A DNA stretch of 64,000 nt from Benincasa hispida (lineage: Eukaryota > Streptophyta > Magnoliopsida > Cucurbitales > Cucurbitaceae). The notes below the pieces were generated by a model. The model did not search any database. It was not told the DNA's origin and was given only the letters and a program-made list of their open reading frames with translations. The number at the start of each line of letters is the position of its first letter. Position 1 is the first letter of the stretch. Where the stretch lies: contig NC_052358.1 of NCBI RefSeq assembly GCF_009727055.1, positions 48,273,802 through 48,337,801 of the forward strand. Reading direction: 5' to 3'. Both the position numbers and the translations under genes were made by a program. Positions 33,168-45,297 of the stretch are shown piece after piece.

Positions 33168-33460
33168 TGACGGCTATTGAAGAGGAATTGAAAATAGTTT
33201 ACTTGAGAGTATTTTCAAGTAACTATTGAGTCAATTTGTATGAAAGTGATTTCGATTCTAAATGATGAGTACAAAAACTTTATAGACGTCAAGATCATCA
33301 TAGACGAAGTTATGTGAGTCTTTCTTTTCATTACATTAATCAATTACAAAATAGTGTTTGTCAATGGCGTGGAGCAAGTGGCACTAGATGATTTTGCTTC
33401 TCAAAGTTGGGAGCTCGATTATCCTAATTAGTTGTTAGACGTAGTTGACAATAACAAATA
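33168..33460 (+). pseudogene. RNase H-like (RVT_3) domain remnant
   Basis: Plus-strand frames give MTAIEEELKIVYLRVFSS, then a stop, then VNLYESDFDSK, and later FVNGVEQVALDDFASQSWEL with DYPN and LLDVVDNNK. The order (acidic helix, the ESDSK-like active-site strand, then a VAH.LA.FA-like helix and a W..PN/D tail) is that of the plant RNase H-like domain found at LINE C-termini and in many pseudogenes. Two or more frame changes and stops make it dead. No LINE reverse transcriptase is adjacent, so its parent is uncertain. Confidence 0.45.
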
Positions 33461-33739
33461 GTTAGTAGTTGTTTGCATTTATGAAAATAAATAAAATTTA
33501 GGGACCAACTAGAACTTTTAAAGTACATGGATCTGTTAGTATATCTTTAAACTAAAATAAATGTAATCATACATGGAGTATCAAAATATCAGTATAGATC
33601 AAATGATCAAATATTATCATGTATAGTTCAATTCTAATCGATGCGTTCACATTCTTTTACCAAGTATTAAGAATTAATAAATACCACCACGTTAAAAATT
33701 AAAATTCATAAAATATATTAAAAGAAAAAAAAAATTTAA

Positions 33740-34095
33740 AATTACTTTTGGTCCTTCAACTTTCATTAAAGTAACAATTTAGTCCATGAGATTTTGTTGG
33801 TAATGATTTCGTCCATGTAATTTCAAATTCATAACAATTTAGTCCTTGAACTTTATTAAACAATAATTTGGTGTCTATACTTTATAATTTGTAACGAATT
33901 AGTCTTTATTGTGATAAATATTTTTAAGATTTAATGAAATTTCTTACAAATGTAGATTGTTAAATTGATCGAAAATCAATTTTTTTATAACCTATAAAGA
34001 TTAAGTCATTATATAATAAAATTCAACACTTAATCTTAAAGAGACTAAAGTTTAAGGACTAAATTATTATTTTATCGAAATTTTAGAGAGCGAAA
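33740..34095. mobile_element. Imperfect palindromic MITE-like element
   Basis: Left side reads ACTTTTGGTCCTTCAACTTTC and AACAATTTAGTCC; the right side mirrors it as GGACTAAATTATTATTTTATC and GCGAAAATGATTTTA. Same style as the better-preserved element at 36,540-36,733. Confidence 0.4.
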
Positions 34096-35018
34096 ATGAT
34101 TTTAAAGAAAAAGATTGAAGTTATAATTTAAAATTTATTTATTAATTAATTATTAATTAAAAAAATATTTTAAATTTAATTGTGTAGCTACGTGGGTCCC
34201 GGAGTTGTTGATAAAGAGGGCGGAAAAATGGAGTGGGAGATAGGGTTTGTGTTTTATTCTCTAAAACATGGTGTTTCGGAATTTGTAACAGTTACCGAAT
34301 ATGAGATCATACCCCTAGTAGCTAATTAAGACCAATCCACTCTATTTTAATCTCAATTTTATTCTTGTAAGAAAAATATTTGGATTATTTTATTTATTTA
34401 TTTTGCTTAAGTAAGGAAATCGAGACCTACGAGATTAGGTATCGTTAGCTGCAATTAATCATTGTCATTTTTTAATATAATATTTTCTTTGAACTTAGGT
34501 CACATTTACCAAACCTTAACGAAAATTGGTGTAATCATAATGAGTCTAAATTGTAAACGTAATTGGACTGGTTTTTTTATCATGTTTACTTAGAACTACA
34601 AATATTTCGCATTTACTATTACGATAACAATATCTGTAACGGTAACAATCATAGTAAATGGAGTGAATTCCATGTAATTTTCAAGCATAATAAGAATGAG
34701 CACTCTCTCTTCTTCAATTAGATTGTACGTTTTTTTTACAAATTTAGAGGTGGACCTCATAGCTCATTACGATTATAAGACATAGAAAATAACAACAAAC
34801 GTAATCAACTGGGGGCCTAATTTTTATATTATCATTTATGGATTACATTTTTAGCTAGAGTTAACGAAGCCTTAATTTTTTTTTTCTAGAGTGTCAATAT
34901 AATAGTATAGTTCACAATCAAATATTAATGTAATGAATGTTAAACAAGCCTAATTATTTTCTTGGAGTTTAAATCTTTCTACCACCATATAATTGTTATA
35001 TTTAGGAATATATTAATA

Positions 35019-35028
35019 ATTATATATA

Positions 35029-35073
<45 letters not shown>

Positions 35074-35075
35074 GT
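35019..35075. repeat. (AT)n microsatellite, about 55 bp
   Basis: Alternating AT with two TT interruptions. Confidence 0.85.
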
Positions 35076-36539
35076 GTGTCATGAATTTGTTTAAATTTTC
35101 GATTGATATGTCGATATTTTTATATTTTCATCGATTTAACATGATATGCGAGGTGAATATACATTTTCATTAAATCGTTAAAAAAATATATGAAACATTA
35201 AAAAATAAACAACAAAATTTCTAAATAATATTTAGCGTATATATTATATATATTTATTATTAATTTAATAATTTCTTTTGATTTTTTATCTTATGTTTGC
35301 TAGAAAGATCTATTGAAATAACATTTTACGACATTTTTGACTAAAATATCGTCATTTTTGATTATATCCGTCCCAATTTAATATTATTTTAATGAGAACC
35401 AATATTTAAAAAAAAAAAAAAAATTAAAAGCAAGTCATATTATAAATTTATTCCTAAAAGTAGATAATAATATTATATATTCTTAGAAATATTGGACGTG
35501 TTATCCTAGCAAAGATTTATCTTTTTTTTAATAAGATATTGTATTAAAAATTGTGCAACCAAAAAACCTAGTTTATTAGATATGATTGTAATTTCACTTA
35601 TCCACTATGAATTTTTGCTAACCCCACCAATTTTTGTAATACATTTTAAAACTCTATTTAAATTTTTAAAACCATTGTGAATAAATTGGAATACACATAT
35701 ATTTTAGTTTCTACTAAAAAAATTACACCCATTCAAATTAAAATATGTAAGCCTAATTTTTTAATATAAACCAACCTCCTTTTATCATTTTTTTCTCTCT
35801 TTCTTTAATACTATAAAAAGAGATTGCATATTGTTGTTTCAATCAAACACGAATGGTTGAATTGGGTTTTCACATATTTTTCCAATTCAATTAATGTATT
35901 TCACCTAAGTTATTGGGAAGATGTCTTGCGTAGCAAATTATTTGACAAATAACGTGACTAAGTGTCTATATTCAATTTACAAGACTCTATTATAATGAGA
36001 AGATTTGAATCTCTAATATATTGGTTGAAAATATGTGTATAACCAATTGAATTTTTCTCAGATTATCGTACATTTTTTTTTTGTTTGTGTCGAATAAACT
36101 TTTGACTTTATATTACATAATCTATTTAATGGTCTATGTAACTTCTCATTAATGAGATTACATTAATTCTATTCTTAAGAAACATAAATAGTAAACCATA
36201 TTATTTTTTAAAAAAAAAAGAAAAAAAACTATATTACTTTTATTTAGCAAAAAAGATTGTTATGGAAAATAATTTCTTGATGATGCAAAATTATAATGGC
36301 TTTTAAAGACCATAATTATGTCCATTTGTATTGTATAGTGATTTAATTAATACCATGAATTTACTCATATAATTTTTCCTTGTTTCAAAAAGATTCAGTA
36401 GAAATTTTTTAGAATTTTAGACATAAATTGAAACTTAAACCGATGTGTAATGACTTAAAATAATAGGGTGATTCATATTTTTCATTTTACCGTTATAACA
36501 ATCAAGTGTCTATTTTTGTATTAAAAAAAGACTAAAAAT

Positions 36540-36733
36540 CACATTTAATCTCCTACTTTCATTAAGGCAACAATTTGGTTCCTGAACTTTCAAAAGTAAC
36601 GATTTAGATTTTAACAGCAATTTTATCAATAGGGCTAAATTGTAATCAATCTAAAAGTACAGAGATTAAATCGTTTCTTTTGAAAGTTTAGGGATCAATT
36701 GTTACCTTAATGAAAGTATAGGGATTAAATGTG
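36540..36733. mobile_element. Foldback MITE with 67-bp inverted arms
   Basis: Arms 36,540-36,606 and 36,667-36,733 are imperfect reverse complements. The left arm opens CACATTTAATCTCCTACTTT and the right, reversed, CACATTTAATCCCTATACTT. The spacer is about 60 bp. Non-coding. Confidence 0.75.
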
Positions 36734-39700
36734 CTTTTTAACTAAACAATATAAAGAATTTCTAATGTAGAGATAGTTTTGAAACATTTATTCAAGAGTA
36801 ATATTGAAAATTTTAAAAGTCTATAGATATTTTTAAAATAAGGGATAAAATTTAAGAATATTTTTTATAATTTAAAATGAAAAAAAAAAAAATCAAACTA
36901 ATAGAATTTTAGAAAATGTAAAGATGAAAATAAAATGGGATAATAGGGGATAAAGCTGCCAGGGAATCAATAAAAAAGGGGAAAAAAAGAGAGTGGTTGA
37001 AGGGCAAATGGAGATTCCCATATTGCAAATGGAGCAAAACAATATTCTTACCGTCTTACAAAAGGCAATTTCTATTATTTTTGTACTTTTTTTTAATACT
37101 TTTCAAACCACATAAATCATTTATTACTATTTCAAATATAGTACAAGTTTTACATTTTTTAAACAAAAAATTAGATTTTTTTTTTTTAAAATTGTATCAA
37201 TAACATCAATTTAAGTTTAATTCAATCTATTATAGCTAATATAAGTGTAGCTCAACTAACATAAATCATGGAATTATGATCAAAACAACATAAATTTAAA
37301 TGATATACTATAAATTCCAAATAATCGTTTATTTTACAACATATAATATAAGAGGTTGAACTTTTTATTTTGTAAGTTTGATAATACAAATTAATGTTAT
37401 TGAACTATTTTCATATTGACAAAAAAAAAAATGTATTGTATACCTATTTTAAAGACTCGAAGCTCGAATTTTCATCCCACGTCGTGGATTTTTTTTTTTT
37501 TTTTGGCAACTATCAATAACTTTGACTAATTGTTGAAAATTGCAATAAATAATAATATGCCAATTATATAATAGTCAAAATAATTAAAGTGTGAATTGTA
37601 TATAGGTTTAAACCTTTTTTTTGGTATCTAAATTTTGAATTTTATTCTCTTTTTGGTCCCTAAATTTTTAAAAAAACGTTCGTTTTAGTCATTGTTGTCA
37701 AGATTCGGTTAACTCTTAACTAGAATGGTGAGATGACTTGTATTTTTAACTAGCTAAGTTACAAGTAAGTTAGCCAATGTTAAAAAATCAAATGTTTCAA
37801 TTTTAAATTAGGTCGTAAAGTAATTTTCTATGGAGATCAAAAGTTGTTTTGGGTACAACATTTTGGTTGTCGCATGTTAGTTGATGACATTTTACTTTAT
37901 TTTCATCTTACTCAATCTATACTATATGCATTTTTATGTTTAGATAGATTTCATCTTTGAAGAGTATAGATTTTTAACAATAAGAACTAGAATAAATATT
38001 TTTTGAAAGTTTGGGGACTAAAACAAATATTTAAAATTTTAGTGATCAAAATATATAAAATTTAAAGTTCAGAAATAAAATAGAATTTAAACCTTGTATA
38101 TATGTTGTTATATTTATTTACAAACTACATATTTTTTAAAATTACTTCTTTTGATTTTTTGAGTAAATCACAATGGAAAAATGCATTATTTAGGAAAAGA
38201 CTTATGTTTGATTTATTCATATTGCATTTAATAATGAAGTGGGTCTCGCAAATATTTTCAAGCCAATAACAATAACCCACATAAACAAAATGATAACCAT
38301 CGTTCCTTTTTCAATAAATAAATTACATGACACAAAAAATTGCATTATTTATTATTATTATTATTATTAAAAAAAAACTTATATTTGGATTATACATATT
38401 GAATTTTCGAAATTATGAACACTAATTCGGAAATGGAGGCAACTTTTAATTTTAATTTTAATTTTTTGAACAAAAAGAGGAAGAGAATCTTCTAAAATTT
38501 ATAATAAAGAAATGGGCACATGATGGGCAATTAAAAAAAGGGCAATTATCCTCGGAGTTTTAAGGAAGAAAAGTTTAAAGGAATATTAGAAAAATGGATA
38601 GAGATAATGGTTTTATTTATTATTATTGTTTTATTTATTTATTTATTTATTGAGTATTTATACATGGGTATAGATTCGTTGTACTTGTAGATATATGATC
38701 GACAATTTTAATTTCTCCTTTTTTTTTTCCTATCTTTCTTGTTTCCCAAAAATAAAAATCAAAATACGTCATTTATTGAACTTTGGAATGCTCCAATTTC
38801 AGGAATATTCAATAATTAAATTCCTACCTTCGTTCAACGTGTGCTATTATTCAATGTTTTAGAGATGTGTGTTCCTTTTATTCCTGAGATTTATAAATAA
38901 ATTATAAAATCCAAATCAAATGTTTCCAAGTAAATAATATTTTTCCATTTAAAAAATTAATTTTATTGCTCCTTAAAATAAAATTTTTAAAAATAACATA
39001 GAGGTAAATTGATACGTTATCATGATTTTTTTCCCTTTTAAATCTCAAAATACTTTTATTTAAAAAAAAATCTTAGAAATTAAATCTATTTTAACTTGGT
39101 GCATATGTTCTTCCACCATTTTTTTTAACTAAAATTAAAAGGAAAAAAAAAAACTATTGCCAAATTTCCCTCAAATGTTGTTTTTACAGAATTTGAATGA
39201 GATAATCTTTTATTTGTATATCATGTTTAAATCTAGATGAGTGAAATACTTGGACAGTAAATAATAATAATCATAAGTTCTGCTATAAGATTTCATAAGT
39301 TCTGCTATAAGATTTTTAATAAATTTTCTATTTTGTACCTTATTTTTTAGTTAATGGAGAATACATATTTTATATTTTCAACTTGAAATAGTTAAATTTT
39401 ATTTTTTAGGTAACTTAAATTTAATTTTAACCTTAATGATTTCATTTAATTTAGTTCCATAAAGCCTAAAGGTGAATGTTAGAGTTAGACATTACTCTTA
39501 TTAGGCACAGCTTTTTGGTTAATATGTTAAAAAATAAATGGTTAAAATGTCATTTTTTGTCTTTTTACTTTGAATTTCATTTCATTTAAATTCTTATACT
39601 CCAAAATCTCTAACTTTAGTCTATATATTTTCAATACATGTTGAATTTGGTTAATCAAAATTGATTTTGATTGAAGCTAGTTATATTATAGTAAGTTTTT

Positions 39701-40039
39701 TCATGAAAGAAGACATTACGTGAGATATTTCCAAATTTTATAAAGATATTACTGATAGCATTTCTTTTTTATTAGAAAAAACCAACAATAACCTAACCTT
39801 TGAGAATATTTTCAAGATGTATTAAACGGTACGAACTAAATTTGAATTTTTAAAAAATATATGAAACTAAAATAGAATGAAACTCAAAGAATTTTTGAAA
39901 TAGTATTTTAACTAAAATAAATCATCATTAAACAAATTTTGTTATGCGAATAATATATCGTCATAAATCAAATACACTAAGGGAGTGTTTAAAGTGAGAA
40001 GACGAGATGAGATGAGTTGAGATATGAACTCAACTCATT

Positions 40040-40260
40040 GTTTGGGAGGCCAACTTCGTATGTCACCAACAATTTATACCATGTCCACTAATAATGTACC
40101 GAACCCCATCACCATTAATGCATTGGTACTCAACTCTGACAACCATCTTTGACGACTAACTTCGGCAACCACCTTCAGTGGCCAACTCCAGCAACATCCA
40201 ACCACCACTGTTGAAGGTGACCTCCAACAGCCACTCATCGAACTCCAACGACCATTTATT
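40040..40260. repeat. Low-complexity block rich in (CAAC/CCA) triplets
   Basis: Phrases such as GACAACCATCTTTGACGAC, GGCAACCACCTTCAGTGGCC and CCAACCACCACTG recur with about 25-35 bp spacing. No long open frame. Looks like a decayed short tandem array. Confidence 0.4.
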
Positions 40261-43200
40261 TTAAATTATGACTACTACAATTTTGGGTTTTGTTGACACA
40301 CAATTTTTTTTTTTTTTTTTTTTTTTGATACTTGTAACATAAAATTGTCAATAAAACCCTAATTTAAAGCTTCAAAATGACTATTGATTTAAAAATACAT
40401 ATAGAACATCCGTAACTGTTTATATTTAAGTTGAAGCACAAAAATGTCATTGAAAACACTTTTGTTAACACAAGTACGCAAGTCCCGTCAAAACGTGAAT
40501 TCCCAATTTTTATAATTAATTCATAGAATTTTATAATCTTTATTTATAGTAATTTAACATCAATAAAAAACAACTTTATCGGTTAAGAAATCAAATAAAC
40601 TTATATGTACAGTTGTTACCTTGAATTCTAAAAAATAAACTTGTATGTAAAAACACTTTTGAAAAAAAGTTCATCATACATGAGTTTTTTTTATATAAAA
40701 AATGTTAAAACAAAAATGGCTTAATTAAAAATGTCACATGCAAAAATTTGTAAAATAACTTCTTACATTAAAAAAAATTGAAATACATGATCCAAAAGTA
40801 AACCCTAATCCCATCTCCCAAAACTCCCAATAATACACGTGTGCTTAAAAAACAATAAAATAAAATGCAATCCACAATTTATTAAGAAAAATATACTTAT
40901 AATTGTTGAATAAAAATTTTATCAAACAAAAATAATTATCATAGCGACATATTATTTACGTAAAAAAACTATTTTAAATTTGTTGCTAACTCAATTTATA
41001 TTATTCGTTTAGTATTTTAAAGTTTTAGCTAATTAATTTAGAATTTTTCGAAAAAAAACAATTGATTTTAATATTCTCCGTCCACCCCAAAAGAAGGGAA
41101 AAGGATAATAAGTTTATTTTTTAATTATTTTATTTTATAAAACTGATGTTTATTTTTTCTAATGTTTTTATTTTATTTAGTTCAATATGTGGTTGAATTG
41201 GAATTCAAACATACTAAATCTGTAATCCATATTTATTATACTAAAATAAAATAAAAGTGAAAGAAATCTCGATCAAATGTGTTAAAAGTGATTACTGCTA
41301 GCTTAACTATTTGAGTTATGTTTAAATCAACAAATTTTTATCAGAATTTTAATCCTTACATCTCGTATACACGCTTAACTACAAAATTATAATGTCTAAC
41401 AAATACATTTATACTCGTAATAACATAACATGTAAATATATCTAGAATATTCTGGTGAATATTATAAGCTAAAATTCCTAACAACTCCAACCAAAAAAAA
41501 AAAAAAAAAAAAACTCTAAATTATTTATTTATTTATTTATTTTAAAAAAACATGTGAATGAGAAAGTGTAAGAGTAAAGGTGAAGTTTTTGAGATTGAAT
41601 GGTCTTTTCCTTTTTTTAAGTGCAGGGATAAGATGATGATGTAATTTCAGACTGTTATGACAGTTGGGCGGTTATTACATGATCCCATTACTCCTTTTTA
41701 TTTTTTAATCTTTTTATTTTTTAAAAAACAAATAATTTTAATCCCTATACTTTGATCTTATTTCATTTTAGTTAATGTATTTTCACATATCGATTTTAAT
41801 TTTACGTAGTTTTCAATCCATCTTAAAATTAGTTTGGGTCGTAGTTAGTTTATTATTGATCTTTTCCAAATAAAAAAATCAAACTATATTAGCATTACCT
41901 TTATAAATTGTGATATATGGTCAATATTTTTTTATTGGATGGAAGTTATTGTTATTATTATTGTTAAATTCATTTCGATAAAATATTAATTTTAAAATAT
42001 TATATTTAAGATTTATTGAAAGTTTATGTACTAAAATGAAATAAAACCAAAATGATATTTTTGGCATTCATTTAATAATAGTAATAATTAATTAATTAAG
42101 AGGTTAAAATATCTATTGTCCTTATACCATAAGATTTGTTCAATGTTCAATTTAGTCCATGTAATTTTAAATGTCTATTTTTAATCCTCATACTCTTCAT
42201 TAGAAATTAATTTTTCTAGAAACTAGTTAAATAATAATATTAATTTTAATGCAAGAGAAAACAATACATGATTATTTTGTAAATAATTATAGTGAAAATG
42301 TTAATAGATATTAAAAAATTAGGTGGAAAATCACCAATAAAAAACTAATAAGGACTAAATTTAAAATTCATTTAAAGTATGGAGATTAAAATTAGATATT
42401 TGAAAGTATATAGATTAAAACTGATAAATTTCAAAGTACATCGACTAAAATGATAATTTAGCCTAAATAAAATAATGAAAAAAGAATGAAAGACAGAGCT
42501 GAATGGAAGCTTTGATTAAAGCTGAAATTGTTTACATGATAAAGTTTGGTTTATGAACTGAAGAGCATCCAAATATATTTTCCTCTATTCTCAAGTTATC
42601 TTTCCATTTTTTTTCCTCCTCCTTCCCTAACACACTCCCAATTTTATTCACTTATAACACACACTTCTCCATTCTAAAACGTTTCAATTTTATCTCTATA
42701 CTTTTGTTCGTATAACGAATACATACCGTTCAATTAATTCTATGATTTTTTATTATCCTCTTAGACGAACATGTTAAAATATGCTTAGTGTATCACAATT
42801 ATGAAGGAAAAGTTTAGATGTTATAATTATAATTATGATTGTTTAATATATGATTATAAACGAGCCAAAACATTTGTATTAATGAAAAATTATTAAAATT
42901 AATTAGGATAAGTTATGTTGAGTATTTCAAAAACATCAATGTGATATTGTTTGATGTAGTACAAATATTATCTATTAAATGAGAGGTTGTCGAGGAGATG
43001 AACAAATGAAGACAATATTGACAAAAAGGATTTAGAATTATGGTACATTAATTCAATGGATGCTAATTTGCATTATCCCTAAAAAGACTCCTTTGGTTTG
43101 GCTTGATTTGATTGTGAATGGAGACAATAGGTGCACTAAAGAAATGAACAATCTGATTCGTCTAATAGTTTGCGAAAGTTTTTTAAATTAGATAGGACTC

Positions 43201-44269
43201 TTTTATCTATCCTTATGGATTCTTTAGATTTTGTATTAGATGTTTTATTTTGTTCGTTGTGGTTGAGTTAGAATGTGTGTTTAGTTCGATTTGAGTTTTT
43301 TCGTTCTAAGAACATTATATAATTTTAATGGTTTCAATTAAGAAAGTATCGGTAAATATATAGATTTGAATTGCACTCCATTCAAAGTTCAAATCACAAA
43401 TTTAGTCATTGTGTATGTTTTTTAACTTTGATTTTGATTAGCTCTCGCTATTATCGATCGTTAGGTTAAAACTTGACATGACATGCGAATTGAATTATAA
43501 AATAATGTTTTGGCAAGATGTGACACAAGTCAATAGGTGAACCAAATAAAATGACAGTAGATAAGAAGAAAAAAAAACTAATTATCAAAACTCACCCATC
43601 AAATTAAATTTAAAAAATATTTTTGTCCCCCGACTTTAATAATTTTGTAACAATTTAATCTATGTATTTTCAAATCTTATCAAAATTAAGGGTAAAATAA
43701 TTTAGCTTCACAATCTTAAAAGATAGATGAGTTACTTCTTCTATTGTCAGTTATTTTTAGATGAAATCTCAGTGTTTATCCAATATGATATTGGAGCATA
43801 TAAAACTAACTAAAAAGAGTACATTTGAAGAGGACATATTGAAGATCCCACATTAAAAATATGAAGAGACGTTACATACCGTCTTTAAAAGATAAATAAA
43901 TTACTTCTTCCATTATCGATTGATTTTTAGATAAAACTTTGATGGAAGAGTATTTTTTAAAAAAGAATTTTATAATCTTCCCTCTTGATTTTTTAGGGTA
44001 AAGATAAGATAGGTAGGTGCATCAATTTCAATGGAAATGTTAAAAGTCTTTGGAAGTTTTGATTTGATTGAGAATTGAAGGGAAAGGGGAATGGGTACAC
44101 TCCATAACATCCATAAAGAAGAATATATTCATTCATATTCATTGTTACTTGTTGTGTTATTTTTGCGGCTAACCCGCCTAAAAATGCGTGCATTTCCCTT
44201 TATTCTTACTTTCTACATTTTAAATTTTGCTTAAATAAATATTAAGTATGATATTCATCATACACGGGT

Positions 44270-44565
44270 TCGACTGTGTTTGGTTGAGAGTATTTTTTGA
44301 ACTAACCAAAAAATTCAAGTTGGTTGGATTGACAATCCAGAAAAATTGAGTAAAAGTCTTCAACCCAATCCAACTCAACCCTTAAAATTCAAGTTAAGTT
44401 GGATATCGGATTACAACTTATTTTTCCTTATTAATTTAAATACGTAAATTTATCTATAACGTATGACTAATAATTAAAATAAAACAAAACTAATCCAATC
44501 CAATCCTTATAGTTTGGGTTGAATAATCCAAATTATTCGAGTTGTCGGGCTTTTTGAACACATTG
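44270..44565. repeat. Dispersed non-coding repeat (copy 2)
   Basis: Contains CAAGTTGGTTGGATTGAC, CAACCCAATCCAACTCAACC and ends CGGGCTTTTTGAACACATTGG. Same family as 26,080-26,640 and 46,640-46,755. Confidence 0.45.
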
Positions 44566-45095
44566 GTTTATCTCATGGAGTATGCAACTCTTGACAAAAA
44601 CATTGTTTTCTACATAAAAATGTCCTCGAAAGTGAGAAAAGGAAAATGGTTGTGGATAGAGGTTTTTATTTTTACTTTTTTTTTTTTTTTTTTATTCTTT
44701 TTACGACGTAATGTACGAATATTTTTATTGTTATGATTGATGATGTGACATTAGGATTTTCATTTTAAGGCTGTTGGGAGATTTTTATGAATCAATTTTG
44801 GCATGTGTGCTTCTTCTTTCAAGTTTAGCCATGAGAGCTTCTTGAATTTTATGATTCATATATTGAGTTGCATATAAAAAAAATATTAGCGTGGAATTCA
44901 TCATCCTCTCAATTATTATTATTATTATTTTGTTTAAGAGCTTTGATTTTTAGGATTTTCGTGTCTAATCCAATATTTAGAATGGAAATCAAATTGATTT
45001 GCGGACTTTAGTGTTTGAGAATTAGTTGTTCACATATTCAAAAGGTTTTTAAGTCAACTCATTTGGATTTTTTGTTTCAAAACATCCACAGTTAA

Positions 45096-45297
45096 ATTAC
45101 AAATTTGATCCCTATGGTTTGGAGAAAGTTAGAATTTAGTTCATATAGTTTCATATTCTAATATTAACTCATATTCATTGTGTGCTACCACTAATTATGA
45201 GAGATTTATTGTACCATAGAGACTATTTATGAGATTTTATCCACTCGTAAGAACTAAATTCTAACTTTCTCCAAATTATAGGGACCAAATTTGTAAT
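45096..45297. mobile_element. MITE with 47-bp near-perfect terminal inverted repeats
   Basis: Left arm 45,096-45,142 (ATTACAAATTTGATCCCTAT..) and right arm 45,251-45,297 (reverse complement ATTACAAATTTGGTCCCTAT..) differ at three of 47 positions. The internal spacer is 108 bp with no coding capacity. Confidence 0.8.

Larger units (their letters stand above)
33461..36539. other. AT-rich gene-free stretch
   Basis: Contains a palindromic TTTAGTCC-type element (about 33,740-34,095), a GC-richer island of unknown nature at about 34,190-34,260, and a long (AT)n tract (about 35,019-35,075). No gene, tRNA or clear retroelement coding sequence. Confidence 0.55.
36734..45095. other. AT-rich gene desert
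   Basis: Read on both strands without finding a gene. It holds decayed TTTAGTC-type palindromic repeats (about 37,600-38,095; 41,735-42,060; 42,110-42,475), homopolymer runs (T near 40,304-40,326; A near 41,492-41,511), a GC-richer simple-triplet block (about 40,040-40,260), a local duplication of AAAAGATA.AT.A.TTACTTCTTC (43,717 and 43,896), and a dispersed repeat at 44,270-44,565. Confidence 0.55.
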
